39,069 bases of DNA, taken from assembly GCA_017554745.1 (NCBI GenBank), contig JAFZHS010000027.1, positions 1 to 39,069 of the forward strand, in the 5' to 3' direction. Both the position numbers and the translations under genes were made by a program. The DNA is from Clostridiales bacterium (lineage in GTDB: Bacteria; Bacillota; Clostridia; Saccharofermentanales; Saccharofermentanaceae). Shown here one piece after another: positions 24,029 through 34,038 of the stretch. Positions within the stretch are counted from its first letter, which is position 1; every line of letters begins with the position of its first letter. The notes below the pieces were generated by a model. That model did no database searches. It saw nothing but the letters and a program-made list of their open reading frames with translations, and was not told the DNA's origin.

Positions 24029-27000
24029 ATGATCAGTTTTAAGACATACAGCGCGATCCGTCCCGTCTCTGGGGAAGTGATCGCAGACGCTATTAAGAAT
24101 TCGCAGGGCAGGGACATTATCTTTGTCGCGCCTGAATTTGCGAAGGCCCAGGTAGAGCGTGAAGTCCTCGCTTTTAAGGAGGACAGTACAGGCTGCAACG
24201 GGACTATTGATACCGGAGACCATGTGCTCACACTGTCTGCTTCGCTGGTCTCAGGCGATGTTGTAAGCTTCAGAAGGCTTGCGGGCAATATCCTGGATGA
24301 TCTGGGCACAAATTATGTCGCAGAAGGCGGGGAGATCATGCTCCGCAACGCGATCTACAACATTCTTGCGAATAACAAGGATAAGCTCAAGGCATTCGGT
24401 ACGCTGTCTTCGAGGATCGACTATATAAATCTGATGATTGCCCTTTTGGGAGACTTCTCAAGATACGGGGTCGGTGTCGAAGATATAGAGAAAGCAGTCA
24501 AAGCCATTGATGGTGCTTCGTCACATGTAGCCTTTATAAACAAGCTCAATGATCTGTGTCTGATCATGAGAGAGCTTGAGCAGATGAATGTCACATACGG
24601 TCTTAATCTCCTGAGAGAGCCAATTGCGCTTGCGTGCGATAAGTTATCGTCTGTAAAAGAAGGCAGCCTGTCACCGAGAAGGGCAAGCGGGCTTGCATCG
24701 CTTTTGAAGTCAAAGATAGTGTTTGTCGGATTCGGCGCGACAAGAATGCTTACGCCAAAAGAGATAAAGCTGGTCTCTTTGTTATCAGATCTTGGCAGTG
24801 AGATAAGTTTTAACGTATTCACCGGCAGCAGCGGTTCGCAGTTCTCATCTGTCTATAAGACCGGGGAAGATTTTGCTTCTATGCTTGAAGGACTTGGTGC
24901 ATCTGGATCTGCCCTCGGTGCAGCAGACGGTACCGATCCGCTGAGCCTTATAGTTAAGGGATTTGCAGGAGATTATAAGCCGAACGGGATCGATGCCGAA
25001 GGCAGGGTGCGCCTTGCCGAACTTGCGGGCCTTGATGATAGAGTCGGGTTTATCTTTAACGAGATTATCGACCTTACCAGAAATCAGGATTACAGATACC
25101 GCGACATCAGGATCGTGTGCTGCAATGAGGACATCATGACCAGGATGAGAAGTACCGCAGAGCTTTACGGTCTTGATGTTTTTATTGACCGCAAGATCGC
25201 TTTAGGCGGTACTGTCGTTCCTTACATGATGCAGATAGTCTTGGAGCTTCCGAGAGCCGGTTATACATTGGAGCTCATCATGAAGGCCATGCGTTCAGGT
25301 ATGCTCAAGATCCCGCCTTATATCGCTGACGGGTTTGAGAATTACTGTTATCTGAAGAATATTACCGACGCGGGAAGACTTTTTGATGAGAACGCTTATA
25401 TCGATTCTGAAGATGAGCGCAAAGGCCGCCCGAGGTTCTGGATAATCGGCGGTACTGTCCCGGGCTATAAGGAAGGATTCGTAGACAGTGGAAAGTTCTT
25501 CTACGAATACATTGTCAAGCGTACTCTGATGCCGTTAAAAGATTCGTGTAATGCCATCTACAGCGAGAAGACATTATCCGGGAAAGCAAGGAAAAGCCTT
25601 GAATTCTTTGACAGCATGAGAGGATTCATAGAGCCCTTGCGTGACGAGTTTATCTCCAAGGGAGATGAGGCTGCAGCTGTTGCATTGGTCAGGGGCTACG
25701 ATGAGCTCATAAGTCTACTTATGTGCTCGACTCATGAGATGAATGACTGTGGTATAAGCCAGAAAGACTTCCTGTCTATGATCAGGACAGACATGCGCAA
25801 CCGCACTGAAGGTACGATTCCTCTGAAGGTCGATTCTATCGAGATAACGACACCAGAGCATGCTTTTGTCACACCTTGTAAGATCCTCTTTATCATCGGT
25901 GCGCAGAAGGATAATTTCCCTTATATGAGGATGAGGGAAGGCTTGCTTAGCGGCAATGAATTAAAGACTTTATCTGATGCGACAGAGCACATAGAGCTCC
26001 CTGATAAGGCACAGAGCAAGATGAGAGAAGAGTTTGTCACGGCATGTCTGCTTTTAGGCTCTGCGACTGACAGACTCTATATGGTCCATGAATACGGCAA
26101 GCCGAAGAGCAGGGTTTTCGAATACCTGGAAGCATTTACTCCTGAAGAGTTCCACAAAGTCAATTCATTCAAGAATCCTATAGCAGGTGAGGCCGTTAAG
26201 TTCAGACACAACTGCGAGGACGCAAAGATCCCTGCGGATGTTATGGCAAGGCTTCTTACGACCACAAAGGAAGACGGTACTAAGGGAAAGGTAATCTATG
26301 CGAGCGTATCGTCGATAGAGGGCTACAGAAAATGCGCGTTCCAGTCAATGCTGGAAAAACAGCTGCGCATAAAGACCAGAGAAGATAATACAAAGATACA
26401 GGTTAATTCTTTCGGAAGCCTTATTCACGGCATGTTTGAGCATGCTTACAGAACTCTCAGGGATTCAAGCGGAAAAGATCCTGAAAAGTTTAACAGCCTG
26501 GCAAAAGAACTCCTCGAAAACGAAGACAAGTATGATGAATTCACAAACAAGTGCCTTAAGGATGCTGTTGCTTTAAGAGCTGTGTACGGCTCGGTCGATA
26601 AGGACGGCAATCCTAAGGACAGGGCATTTGAGATGGATACCATCGCTAAGCTTCGAAGGATGTTCTCAAAGATGTTCCGGGACGTTCTGGGTGAATCTGT
26701 CAGCACGGGATTTGTTACCGAAGGTGTTGAAGAACAGATCGGCAGTGAAGAATTAATGCTCAACATACCGTATGAAGGTATCGATCTTAAGTTTACCGGA
26801 TTTATTGACAGGTATGACAAGAGAAAAGATGAAGAGGGGAAGATCCATTTAAGGACGATCGACTACAAGAGCGGTGATAAAGCAGTTGATTCGACTGAGC
26901 TCCTGAACGGAACGCAGATCCAGCTTCCTGCCTATTCCGGCGCGATACTCGATAAGCATTCAAAAGAATCAGATGCCGTTATCGATGATTACGGATATGT

Positions 27001-27475
27001 TCTCGTCGGCCTTGATGCAGAGCTTGATGCTGATCCGATAACGTGTGTTCCCGAGCTTTCCGGCTACGATGACGAGGCCATGAAGATAGCCATAGATTAT
27101 TCGAAGCACATCATCAAGGAGAGCGTTGATCAGATAGCTGAAGGGAAGGCCGATGCCATTACATCCGAACCCAAGCTTAAACTCTGCAAATATTGCAGCT
27201 ACAAGGGCTATTGCGGAAATGATCCCAAAGATCCGAAGTCCAAAAAGCAGATTGATCTCAGCAGTAAGGGCAAATACGGGACTATGGTGGATAACTGCGA
27301 GAAATTTGCCGAGCCCACAAAGAGCGGCAAGCAAAGAAAAGATCCGGGATACGATGACATTACCAAAAAGATCGGTGCCGATACTGGCATGAAGAAAGCT
27401 GACAGGAAAGCTGTTCTCGCCATGAAAGACATACTCGAAGGCAAAGATGATGCAAAAGACGGAAAGGAGGAGTAA
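24029..27475 (+). CDS. addB: ATP-dependent helicase/nuclease subunit B, P-loop lost
   Basis: 1148 residues, ATG behind GAGGT; an in-frame TGA five codons upstream rules out a longer N-terminus. The C-terminal nuclease domain is complete: FTGFIDRYD, TIDYKSGD and GTQIQLPAYSG carry the PD-(D/E)XK metal and lysine residues, and four cysteines (one in YRKCAFQ, three in CKYCSYKGYC) form the Fe-S staple known from AddB. The N-terminal helicase-like region begins FKTYSAIRPVSGEV, and the GxxGSGKT Walker A expected here is absent. It pairs with AddA for double-strand-break end processing before RecA loading. The addA start lies 3 bases after its stop. Confidence 0.88.
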   Translation: MISFKTYSAIRPVSGEVIADAIKNSQGRDIIFVAPEFAKAQVEREVLAFKEDSTGCNGTIDTGDHVLTLSASLVSGDVVSFRRLAGNILDDLGTNYVAEGGEIMLRNAIYNILANNKDKLKAFGTLSSRIDYINLMIALLGDFSRYGVGVEDIEKAVKAIDGASSHVAFINKLNDLCLIMRELEQMNVTYGLNLLREPIALACDKLSSVKEGSLSPRRASGLASLLKSKIVFVGFGATRMLTPKEIKLVSLLSDLGSEISFNVFTGSSGSQFSSVYKTGEDFASMLEGLGASGSALGAADGTDPLSLIVKGFAGDYKPNGIDAEGRVRLAELAGLDDRVGFIFNEIIDLTRNQDYRYRDIRIVCCNEDIMTRMRSTAELYGLDVFIDRKIALGGTVVPYMMQIVLELPRAGYTLELIMKAMRSGMLKIPPYIADGFENYCYLKNITDAGRLFDENAYIDSEDERKGRPRFWIIGGTVPGYKEGFVDSGKFFYEYIVKRTLMPLKDSCNAIYSEKTLSGKARKSLEFFDSMRGFIEPLRDEFISKGDEAAAVALVRGYDELISLLMCSTHEMNDCGISQKDFLSMIRTDMRNRTEGTIPLKVDSIEITTPEHAFVTPCKILFIIGAQKDNFPYMRMREGLLSGNELKTLSDATEHIELPDKAQSKMREEFVTACLLLGSATDRLYMVHEYGKPKSRVFEYLEAFTPEEFHKVNSFKNPIAGEAVKFRHNCEDAKIPADVMARLLTTTKEDGTKGKVIYASVSSIEGYRKCAFQSMLEKQLRIKTREDNTKIQVNSFGSLIHGMFEHAYRTLRDSSGKDPEKFNSLAKELLENEDKYDEFTNKCLKDAVALRAVYGSVDKDGNPKDRAFEMDTIAKLRRMFSKMFRDVLGESVSTGFVTEGVEEQIGSEELMLNIPYEGIDLKFTGFIDRYDKRKDEEGKIHLRTIDYKSGDKAVDSTELLNGTQIQLPAYSGAILDKHSKESDAVIDDYGYVLVGLDAELDADPITCVPELSGYDDEAMKIAIDYSKHIIKESVDQIAEGKADAITSEPKLKLCKYCSYKGYCGNDPKDPKSKKQIDLSSKGKYGTMVDNCEKFAEPTKSGKQRKDPGYDDITKKIGADTGMKKADRKAVLAMKDILEGKDDAKDGKEE

Positions 27476-27478
27476 GTT

Positions 27479-30400
27479 ATGAAGTTTTCGGATGAACAGG
27501 AAAAAATAATCTTTGCAGGACTTGATAACAATCTCGTTTCCGCATCTGCAGGTTCAGGCAAAACTACAGTCCTGACTGCAAGAATAGGTGAAGAAGTAAA
27601 GACAGGGAAGCTGTCTGCAGACAAAATGCTCGTTGTTACTTTTACCGAAGATGCTGCATCCCATATGGCAGATAAGATCGAAGAAAAGTTAAGGAACCTT
27701 CGTAATGAAGCAGTCTCAACGGGAGACTATGATCTTGCCGAACGTTTATCTACGCAGATCGATCTTCTGCCCAATGCTTATATCCAAACGATGCACGGCT
27801 TCTGTTCCCGCGTTATCAAGGAGAAGGGATATGTCCTGGAAGACGGGCCTATGGCTGATTTTACGGACCCTTCCACCAGGATATTAAGCGAGAGCGAACA
27901 AGGCGTCTTGCTCCAAAATGCAGTCGAATATGCGATTGAAGCTATGTATGACGAGTGCGCTTCTGAAGATGATGACTTTGTAAGACTGACAAGACGGTTC
28001 GGAGACGGCAGAAGTGATGCTTCGCTGACGGGCATTGTTACTGACACATATAAGACTTTGCGAAGCCTGCCGGATTATCTGGACAGGTGTGAAGAACTGA
28101 TCAGAGAGCGCGAAAAGCGTGATCTTGAAGGCAAGATCATGTACTTCGAAGGGGATAATGAGATCCCCAAAGTGATCGCGGATTATCTTTCTAATGTTAA
28201 AGCCATGATCGAAGACAGTGAATTCGATTCTGTTCTGGCAAGTCATGAGACATACCAGATCGTAAAAGAAATGACGAATGAGGAATTCATCGGTGAAGTG
28301 ATCAGCAGCATCGACAAAGCCCTTGAAGCATATAAGAGCAACAAAGGTGCCGGCTTTTTCAGTTCGTTATCGCCCCTTAAAGAGCTTGGAGAACTTTCAT
28401 ATAACAACATCTTCAAGGGCGCTGATCTCAGGGGAGATGACAGGCAGTTCCTGGCTGTCATAACGCTCAGACGTTTTATCTCACCCGGCAGTTGGGACAG
28501 CATCAAGTACGACAACCCTTATGACCTTCCTGAAGAATACAGCAGTCTCATAGGATTTGACGAGGAGCAGATACTCAAAAATCAGAAAGAAGGCACCATA
28601 GCCTGCCGTGCTTTTGTAAAGCTCTTGAAGAAAACCGACGAATATTATGCGCAGGTCAAGAATAACATGCACGGTATGGATTATTCTGATCTGGAACACA
28701 CCGCTCATGCGATCTTAAAGAGTGATGAGGCAGCTTCTTTCTATCGTGAAAAGTTTACTGAGATATTTGTCGACGAGTATCAGGATAATACCAGACTCCA
28801 GGATGCCATAATCGCTTGTTTCAGTGATCCTGCAGGAAATGTTTTCCGTGTAGGCGATATCAAGCAGAGTATTTATAAATTCCGTTTTGCAGATCCGAAT
28901 ATCTTCGGAACCAGAATGGACGATATCAGGAGCGGAAAGGAAAAGGGCAATCTTCATTTCCTTAAAGAAAACCACAGAAGCACATGTGAGATCCTGTCTT
29001 TTGCGAATTATGTTTTCAAGCAGATAATGAGCAAAGAAGCTTCCGAGATCGAGTACGATGACACCCAGTGTTTAAGCAAAGCATTGGAAACAAGAAAAGG
29101 CGCGATTCCGAGGATAATCGTTACGGATAAGTCTGTTCCGAAGTCAGATGACGGCGATAAGACAAAGCCGGAAGTAAGAGCAGTTTTTGCTGCTGTCGAG
29201 AGCGAGGTTAAAAGATATCTTGAAGAATGCACGAGAGTCGACGGCTCAAAGACTGAATTTAAGGATATCTGCGTGCTTACGGCTTCGAATAATCAGGCGG
29301 AAAGGATCGCCAGATATCTTAACGGATGCACATTAAAAGACGGAAGGAAGATAGAGGCATCAGGCAGATTTACGACTGATGTTTTTGAGGATATGGATAT
29401 CCACAGTCTGATCAATTTCCTCATCTGTCTCGGCAATGAATACAGAGATGAATACATTGCCGGAGTAATGTTCTCGAATTACAAGTTCGCTAACTTTACG
29501 GTCGGTGAGCTTGCATCTGTCCAGGCATTTATCCACGAGCTTGACGGAGGTGCGCTTGAGAAAGAGCCGCTGATGTTAAGACTCAGGGTATTTGCAGAGA
29601 AATGCAATGATGAACTGGCTTTGAGAGTTGCTCATTTCATTGATGTCTTTGACAGGATACGAATGAGTTCTATGGTCACTGATATTGATGACATCATTGA
29701 ACTTATTTACCGTGAGACTGATATCAAGGCGACTTTGGAAGACAGGGAAGGCGACAGCAATAAGTTTGACGTTTTCAAAGACTGGCTTTCTGAAAGCTTT
29801 AAGCTGAGGGGCTCTGACCTGTCAGGTATTGCCGATGAGCTTGAGCAGATGAAGATCCATATCAAAGAGGCCGATATTGAAGTTACTGACGCGAGCAAGA
29901 ACAAGATAACGACCATGACGGTTCATAAGAGTAAAGGACTTGAATTTCCGTTTGTTATTCTGGTCGCGACGGGCGGGTCTGACGAACGCAAGGATACTTT
30001 ATCGAGCATCATGTTCGACAGAGACGACGGCTTCATCACTGAAGATTACGATGAAACCGCAATTACGAGGAGTCATTCATTCGAGCAGTATATCTACAAG
30101 ATGAAGATGAGGCTCCAGTCAAATTCAGAAACGTGCAGGCTCTTGTATGTTGCGCTTACGCGTGCCGAAGAAAACCTGTCGATAATCACGAGCTGCAATG
30201 TCGATGACAAGAGCAAATCCAGCCCTATGAAAAAGGCATTTGCACAGGCTATCGATTATGAAGGCAAACAGTTCGACAAGCGCCACTGGCTCGCAGGTGA
30301 CATGAAGCTTCCGTACTGCCTTTTCAGTGCTCTTGCAAGAAGTGCTGACGGTGAGAAATTAAGGGAGATAGCCGAAGTCGGTGATCTTAAGCAAAGCAAC

Positions 30401-31273
30401 GTGATCCCTTTCCGTGACCTGGAAGGCAACATTGCCAAGGGCTTTGAAGTATGCGAATTGCCCGCGGACAAGATCGTCGAGCTCTATGAAGCGCAGAAAG
30501 CCCGGACGGCGCAGAATGCTGAGAAAGAAGCAAAAGAGGATGCAGAAAAGGAAAGACCGCAGTTTGATCCTGACGGCAAGCTTGTCCTGCCGGAGTACAA
30601 ATATCAGGATAGCGTTGATGTTCCTTTTAAGGTATCCGTAACCGGTATCTCAGGCGATAAGAAGCCTTCTGACACTACTCACGTCGATCTGCAGATAAGG
30701 AGTATAGATGATTTTGAGAGCGTAAACGTATCGATGCTCACGGGCGCTGCAAAGGGTACGATCCTGCACAGGATAATGAGATTTATCGATCTTGAAGCGA
30801 TCCGCGGCGGTGCTATATCGTTCGATCTTGAGATCGAGTCCATGATCAACGGCGGGTATCTCAATATCTGTTCAGCCGATCAGGCCCGAGAGGTCGCTTC
30901 GGAATTCAGGAGCGGCATAGAGGCATTCTGTAAGAGCCAAAGATGTGAAGATATCATCAGGAGCTTTGCGGATGGCACGGCACGTTCGGAAAAGCCTATT
31001 GTTTTCTCGGTTTATATCAACGGCGACGAAGGCGATTCGGCGCTTGTCCAGGGCATGATCGACCTTGTTTACAAGACAGATGAGGGCTACACGATACTTG
31101 ATTACAAGACAGACCGTTTAGATGGTGCAACTCCTGAAGAGCGTGCAAAGGAAGCTCTTGAGAGACACGCGTTCCAGCTTAACAGCTATGCGGCAGCATG
31201 CGAAGAGGACGGGCTTGATGTCGCCCACAAGCTCTTGTATCTTGTCCGTTACGGGGAGTTTGTAGAAGTTTAA
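27479..31273 (+). CDS. addA: ATP-dependent helicase/nuclease subunit A
   Basis: 1264 residues, with a ribosome site (GGAGG) inside the end of addB. UvrD-type helicase motifs: Walker A SASAGSGKTTV at about residue 20-30, FVDEYQDNTRLQ (motif II), VGDIKQSIYKFRFADP (motif III), HRST, MTVHKSKGLEFPFVIL and LLYVALTRAEENL (motif VI). The C-terminal nuclease domain has GMIDLVYK and LDYKTDRL with the catalytic Asp and Lys. With AddB it unwinds and resects DNA ends. The length matches Firmicute AddA. Its stop shares two bases with the tadA stop on the opposite strand. A weak hairpin (about 31276-31296) downstream lies within tadA. Confidence 0.95.
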   Translation: MKFSDEQEKIIFAGLDNNLVSASAGSGKTTVLTARIGEEVKTGKLSADKMLVVTFTEDAASHMADKIEEKLRNLRNEAVSTGDYDLAERLSTQIDLLPNAYIQTMHGFCSRVIKEKGYVLEDGPMADFTDPSTRILSESEQGVLLQNAVEYAIEAMYDECASEDDDFVRLTRRFGDGRSDASLTGIVTDTYKTLRSLPDYLDRCEELIREREKRDLEGKIMYFEGDNEIPKVIADYLSNVKAMIEDSEFDSVLASHETYQIVKEMTNEEFIGEVISSIDKALEAYKSNKGAGFFSSLSPLKELGELSYNNIFKGADLRGDDRQFLAVITLRRFISPGSWDSIKYDNPYDLPEEYSSLIGFDEEQILKNQKEGTIACRAFVKLLKKTDEYYAQVKNNMHGMDYSDLEHTAHAILKSDEAASFYREKFTEIFVDEYQDNTRLQDAIIACFSDPAGNVFRVGDIKQSIYKFRFADPNIFGTRMDDIRSGKEKGNLHFLKENHRSTCEILSFANYVFKQIMSKEASEIEYDDTQCLSKALETRKGAIPRIIVTDKSVPKSDDGDKTKPEVRAVFAAVESEVKRYLEECTRVDGSKTEFKDICVLTASNNQAERIARYLNGCTLKDGRKIEASGRFTTDVFEDMDIHSLINFLICLGNEYRDEYIAGVMFSNYKFANFTVGELASVQAFIHELDGGALEKEPLMLRLRVFAEKCNDELALRVAHFIDVFDRIRMSSMVTDIDDIIELIYRETDIKATLEDREGDSNKFDVFKDWLSESFKLRGSDLSGIADELEQMKIHIKEADIEVTDASKNKITTMTVHKSKGLEFPFVILVATGGSDERKDTLSSIMFDRDDGFITEDYDETAITRSHSFEQYIYKMKMRLQSNSETCRLLYVALTRAEENLSIITSCNVDDKSKSSPMKKAFAQAIDYEGKQFDKRHWLAGDMKLPYCLFSALARSADGEKLREIAEVGDLKQSNVIPFRDLEGNIAKGFEVCELPADKIVELYEAQKARTAQNAEKEAKEDAEKERPQFDPDGKLVLPEYKYQDSVDVPFKVSVTGISGDKKPSDTTHVDLQIRSIDDFESVNVSMLTGAAKGTILHRIMRFIDLEAIRGGAISFDLEIESMINGGYLNICSADQAREVASEFRSGIEAFCKSQRCEDIIRSFADGTARSEKPIVFSVYINGDEGDSALVQGMIDLVYKTDEGYTILDYKTDRLDGATPEERAKEALERHAFQLNSYAAACEEDGLDVAHKLLYLVRYGEFVEV

Positions 31274-31797
31274 AAGCCGGAGCGCTTCTTGCCGGCATCC
31301 CTTTTCCTGATGGCGCGGAAGAAATCGAGCATCATCTGAGAGCATTCCTTCTCCATGATGCCGCCTTCGAATTCCACTTTGTGGTTGTGGCCGTGCGAGA
31401 CGTCGAAAATATCATTGCAGGATACGACAGCGCCGCTCTTGGGCTCGTAAGCTCCGAAATAGACCTTGCGTATCCTTGACTGGATGATCGCTCCAGAGCA
31501 CATTGTGCAGGGCTCCAAGGTGACGTACATATCGAAGTCTTCGAGTCTCCAGTCGCCGAGTTTTCTGCAGGCTTTGTCTATTGCGATCACTTCGGCGTGG
31601 GCTATGGCGTTTCCTCTTGTGAGGCGGAGGTTGTGGGATCTGACAAAGATCTTGCCGTCTTTTACGAGAACGCAGCCAATCGGGCATTCGCCGAGCTCAA
31701 TGGCTTTCTCGGCTTCCTTTATGGCTTCAAGCATGAACTTTTCCTTCTCCGAGGAAGGCTTGAAGTCAGGATAAAGCTTGGATCTTGTTCTCGGCAC
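31270..31797 (-). CDS. tadA: tRNA-specific adenosine-34 deaminase
   Basis: 175 residues from a GTG start at 31795-31797, with GAGGT about 7 nt upstream; a Met at residue 22 is an alternative start nearer the usual N-terminus. The zinc deaminase motifs are HAEVIAI (catalytic His/Glu) and PCTMCSGAI (two Cys ligands). FGAYEPKSGAVVSCNDIFD and the GGIMEKECSQMMLDFF tail are typical of TadA. It converts A34 to inosine in the tRNA-Arg(ACG) anticodon. It is read from a divergent promoter shared with the rpoD operon. Its 3' end overlaps addA by 4 bases, and the two TAA stops interlock in TTAA. Confidence 0.93.
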   Translation of the reverse strand: MPRTRSKLYPDFKPSSEKEKFMLEAIKEAEKAIELGECPIGCVLVKDGKIFVRSHNLRLTRGNAIAHAEVIAIDKACRKLGDWRLEDFDMYVTLEPCTMCSGAIIQSRIRKVYFGAYEPKSGAVVSCNDIFDVSHGHNHKVEFEGGIMEKECSQMMLDFFRAIRKRDAGKKRSGF

Positions 31798-31829
31798 AGT
31801 GATACCTCATTTTGCGGGTGATAGGAAAG

Positions 31830-31859
31830 ATGATACAGACGGGCGGTTTAGGGTGTCAA
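31830..31859 (-). promoter_or_regulatory. Promoter of tadA
   Basis: On the minus strand TTGACA (plus-strand TGTCAA, 31854-31859) and TATCAT (31830-31835) are 18 bases apart, giving a leader of about 26 nt. The -35 lies in one arm of a dyad whose other arm carries the -35 of the opposite promoter. Confidence 0.65.
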
Positions 31860-31893
31860 GTGATGACGGCCCCAAAAGTTCTGTTAAAGACAC

Positions 31894-31922
31894 TTGACAA
31901 TATTATATTTGCTAATTATAAT
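31894..31922 (+). promoter_or_regulatory. Consensus promoter of the zinc-ribbon/rpoD operon
   Basis: TTGACA (31894-31899), 17 bases, TATAAT (31917-31922): a perfect SigA consensus, placing the start near 31929 and leaving a leader of about 137 nt before the first long gene. The -35 is inside CACTTGACA, the mirror of TGTCAAGTG at 31854-31862. Confidence 0.9.
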
Positions 31923-31946
31923 TTCTTTTTGCTATTAAGTATAACT

Positions 31947-32003
31947 ATGCCTACGCAGAGGGAATTCCGTATTGACGGCTCGTTTGCACCATTGTGTCCC
32001 TGA
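31947..32003 (+). CDS. Possible 18-codon upstream open reading frame in the rpoD-operon leader
   Basis: The ATG at 31947 opens a frame reading MPTQREFRIDGSFAPLCP and stopping with TGA. It lies about 18 nt into the predicted transcript. There is no Shine-Dalgarno sequence, so translation is uncertain. The rest of the leader contains short dyads (GGAATTCC, and AAGCA with TGCTT). It may be a leader peptide, part of a structured RNA or chance. Confidence 0.2.
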   Translation: MPTQREFRIDGSFAPLCP

Positions 32004-32065
32004 AAAAGCAGCCTGGCTTTGTGTTTGCTTAAAGCGCTTACTTCAACGTTAAAGGACGATTATTG

Positions 32066-32824
32066 ATGGCGACTAAACAAGGTATGTGCAAGAACTGCGG
32101 TTCTTTGGTCATGTTCGATGACAGAGATGAACTCTGCGAGTGCGTTTTCTGTAATTGCGTATTCCCTTCCTCAGAAGCAGCAGAGATCCTTGCAAATCCG
32201 GACGGATACGAGTTTAAGAACGAGACTTTTGAGAAGCAGGAAGGCTCCAAGCACTATTATTCCAATCCCGTAATGCCCGACATTATCGAGAAGGCTGTTA
32301 AGAGGGATGAGGTTTCCAAGGCTAAGGCTGATGCTGCAAAGCTTAAGCCCAATGAATTTGAGATTTCTCCTAATGACGTCAAGGCTCCCAAGAAGCTCTT
32401 GATCAAGTGGGGAATAGGTACGCTTATTGCTGTTGCGGTTATCCTGGCGATCTCATTGCCGCTTTATATTAACCGCAAGTCTTTGAAAGAACAGATCAAT
32501 GCTGATCTGAATATCATCTACGCTACATCATCTAATGTTGACTACAGCTCATTTGATTACAAGCAGACCAACATCTACGGCATTACCTGCCAGTATGTGA
32601 AGATTGCCCTTTCCGGCGATATCGATGACGGTGATGCACAGGCTCTGTATTCAAATTATTCGAAGCTCCGTTCCGATAAGCGCGGCAAGGTTTCCGATGA
32701 TGTTGAGATGTACATCTACACTCCTGACACGATCTACTTCATCTCCCAAGAGAAGGGTTTGGTCAAGGACGTTCAGGAACCTGTTGAGATCATTGAGACA
32801 ACAACAGAAGAGACCAGTAAGTAA
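32066..32824 (+). CDS. Zinc-ribbon, single-pass membrane protein of unknown function
   Basis: 252 residues from the ATG at 32066, with AAAGGA 9 nt upstream; a TTG one codon earlier is not needed. The N-terminal ribbon has CKNCG and, after 14 residues, CECVFCNC. A cytoplasmic linker (residues about 40-110) leads to one membrane helix ([21 protein letters not shown], about 115-135). The outer domain of about 115 residues ends in a Thr/Glu tail ([10 protein letters not shown]). No known domain is recognised outside the ribbon. It is the first gene of the rpoD operon, where many Firmicutes have dnaG, and it may be a membrane-linked sensor or assembly factor. Confidence 0.7.
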   Translation: MATKQGMCKNCGSLVMFDDRDELCECVFCNCVFPSSEAAEILANPDGYEFKNETFEKQEGSKHYYSNPVMPDIIEKAVKRDEVSKAKADAAKLKPNEFEISPNDVKAPKKLLIKWGIGTLIAVAVILAISLPLYINRKSLKEQINADLNIIYATSSNVDYSSFDYKQTNIYGITCQYVKIALSGDIDDGDAQALYSNYSKLRSDKRGKVSDDVEMYIYTPDTIYFISQEKGLVKDVQEPVEIIETTTEETSK

Positions 32825-32898
32825 TCTTTTCGCCGTGTGATAACGGCATAAGGCAAGCGGACAACCATTTATTGACAATCTATGAGGTGATCTATCAG

Positions 32899-33951
32899 AT
32901 GACAGAATTTGAGAAAGCGCTGGCACAGGCAAAGAAATTCGCAGAGAAGAATGAGAATCAGATTACTGAGACAGAGTTCGAGACTCTTACTGATTCGTAC
33001 AAGATCGAACCGGATGAACTCATCAATCTGAGAGCAGAGCTTGAGAACAGCGGTGTAAAGATCAACGATCCTGATCTGGACAACGACGATACCGATCTCG
33101 ACAGCGACGGCGAAGACGCTAACGTAGTTGATGACTCGGTCAAGATGTATCTCAAGGAGATCGGTAAGATCGAGCTCCTCGATGCAGAGCAGGAGAAGGA
33201 CATTGCACAGAGAATGGCAAAGGGTGACGAGGAAGCAAAGGAGCTCCTTATCAACTCCAACTTGAGACTCGTTGTATCCATCGCCAAGAAGTATATGAAC
33301 CGCGGCCTTTCACTCCTTGACCTTATCCAGGAGGGTAACATCGGTCTTATCAAGGCGGTTGACAAGTTCGACTACACAAAGGGATTTAAGTTCTCCACAT
33401 ATGCGACATGGTGGATCCGTCAGGCTATCACCAGAGCTATCGCAGACCAGGCAAGAACGATCAGAATCCCCGTTCATATGGTTGAGACGATCAATAAGCT
33501 CACAAGAGTACAGCGTCAGCTCGTACAGGACCTCGGAAGAGAGCCTACTACCGAAGAACTTGCTGAGGCAATGAATATGGACGTGGCAAAGATCAGAGAG
33601 ATCCAGAAGATCTCCCAGGATCCTATCTCCATCGACAAGCCGGTAGGCGAGGAAGAAGACAGCCACCTGGTTGACTTCATCTCCAACGACGAGCTTGCGG
33701 CACCTGAAGAGGAAGTCGCAAGGATCCTTCTTAAGGAAGACCTCATCCAGGCTCTCAACGGCTTAACAGACAGAGAAAGAAGAGTTATCGAATTAAGATT
33801 CGGTCTTAAGGACGGAGTCCCGATGACATTGGAGCAGGTCGGTAAGAAGCTCGGAGTTACTCGTGAGCGTATCAGACAGATCGAGGCTAAAGCTATCAGG
33901 AAGCTCAACAGATCACCTAAGTCTAAGAAGCTCGAAGGATATTCCGATTGA
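32899..33951 (+). CDS. rpoD: Primary RNA polymerase sigma factor
   Basis: 350 residues from the ATG at 32899, preceded by GAGGTGAT, a near-complete anti-16S match; a TTG nine codons higher is rejected. Region 1.1 is short and acidic. Region 1.2 is [17 protein letters not shown], region 2 contains [20 protein letters not shown] and [20 protein letters not shown] (the -10 recognition helix), region 3 is [20 protein letters not shown], and region 4 includes [20 protein letters not shown] (the -35 helix). The group 1 length and conservation identify the housekeeping sigma. It directs polymerase to the TTGACA/TATAAT promoters found in this window, including its own. Confidence 0.97.
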   Translation: MTEFEKALAQAKKFAEKNENQITETEFETLTDSYKIEPDELINLRAELENSGVKINDPDLDNDDTDLDSDGEDANVVDDSVKMYLKEIGKIELLDAEQEKDIAQRMAKGDEEAKELLINSNLRLVVSIAKKYMNRGLSLLDLIQEGNIGLIKAVDKFDYTKGFKFSTYATWWIRQAITRAIADQARTIRIPVHMVETINKLTRVQRQLVQDLGREPTTEELAEAMNMDVAKIREIQKISQDPISIDKPVGEEEDSHLVDFISNDELAAPEEEVARILLKEDLIQALNGLTDRERRVIELRFGLKDGVPMTLEQVGKKLGVTRERIRQIEAKAIRKLNRSPKSKKLEGYSD

Positions 33952-34038
33952 TAGTCGGTGCTTTTGCACCATACCTTTACGGGATCAGATAAAGTGGCAG
34001 ACCGCAGGCGATATTCATTCTACAGAGGTTTATTTACA

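Noticed and set aside
32872..32898. TTGACA and an in-frame TTG start upstream of rpoD
   Set aside because: The TTGACA has no spaced -10 before the ATG, and the ATG at 32899 has a far better ribosome site (GAGGTGAT).
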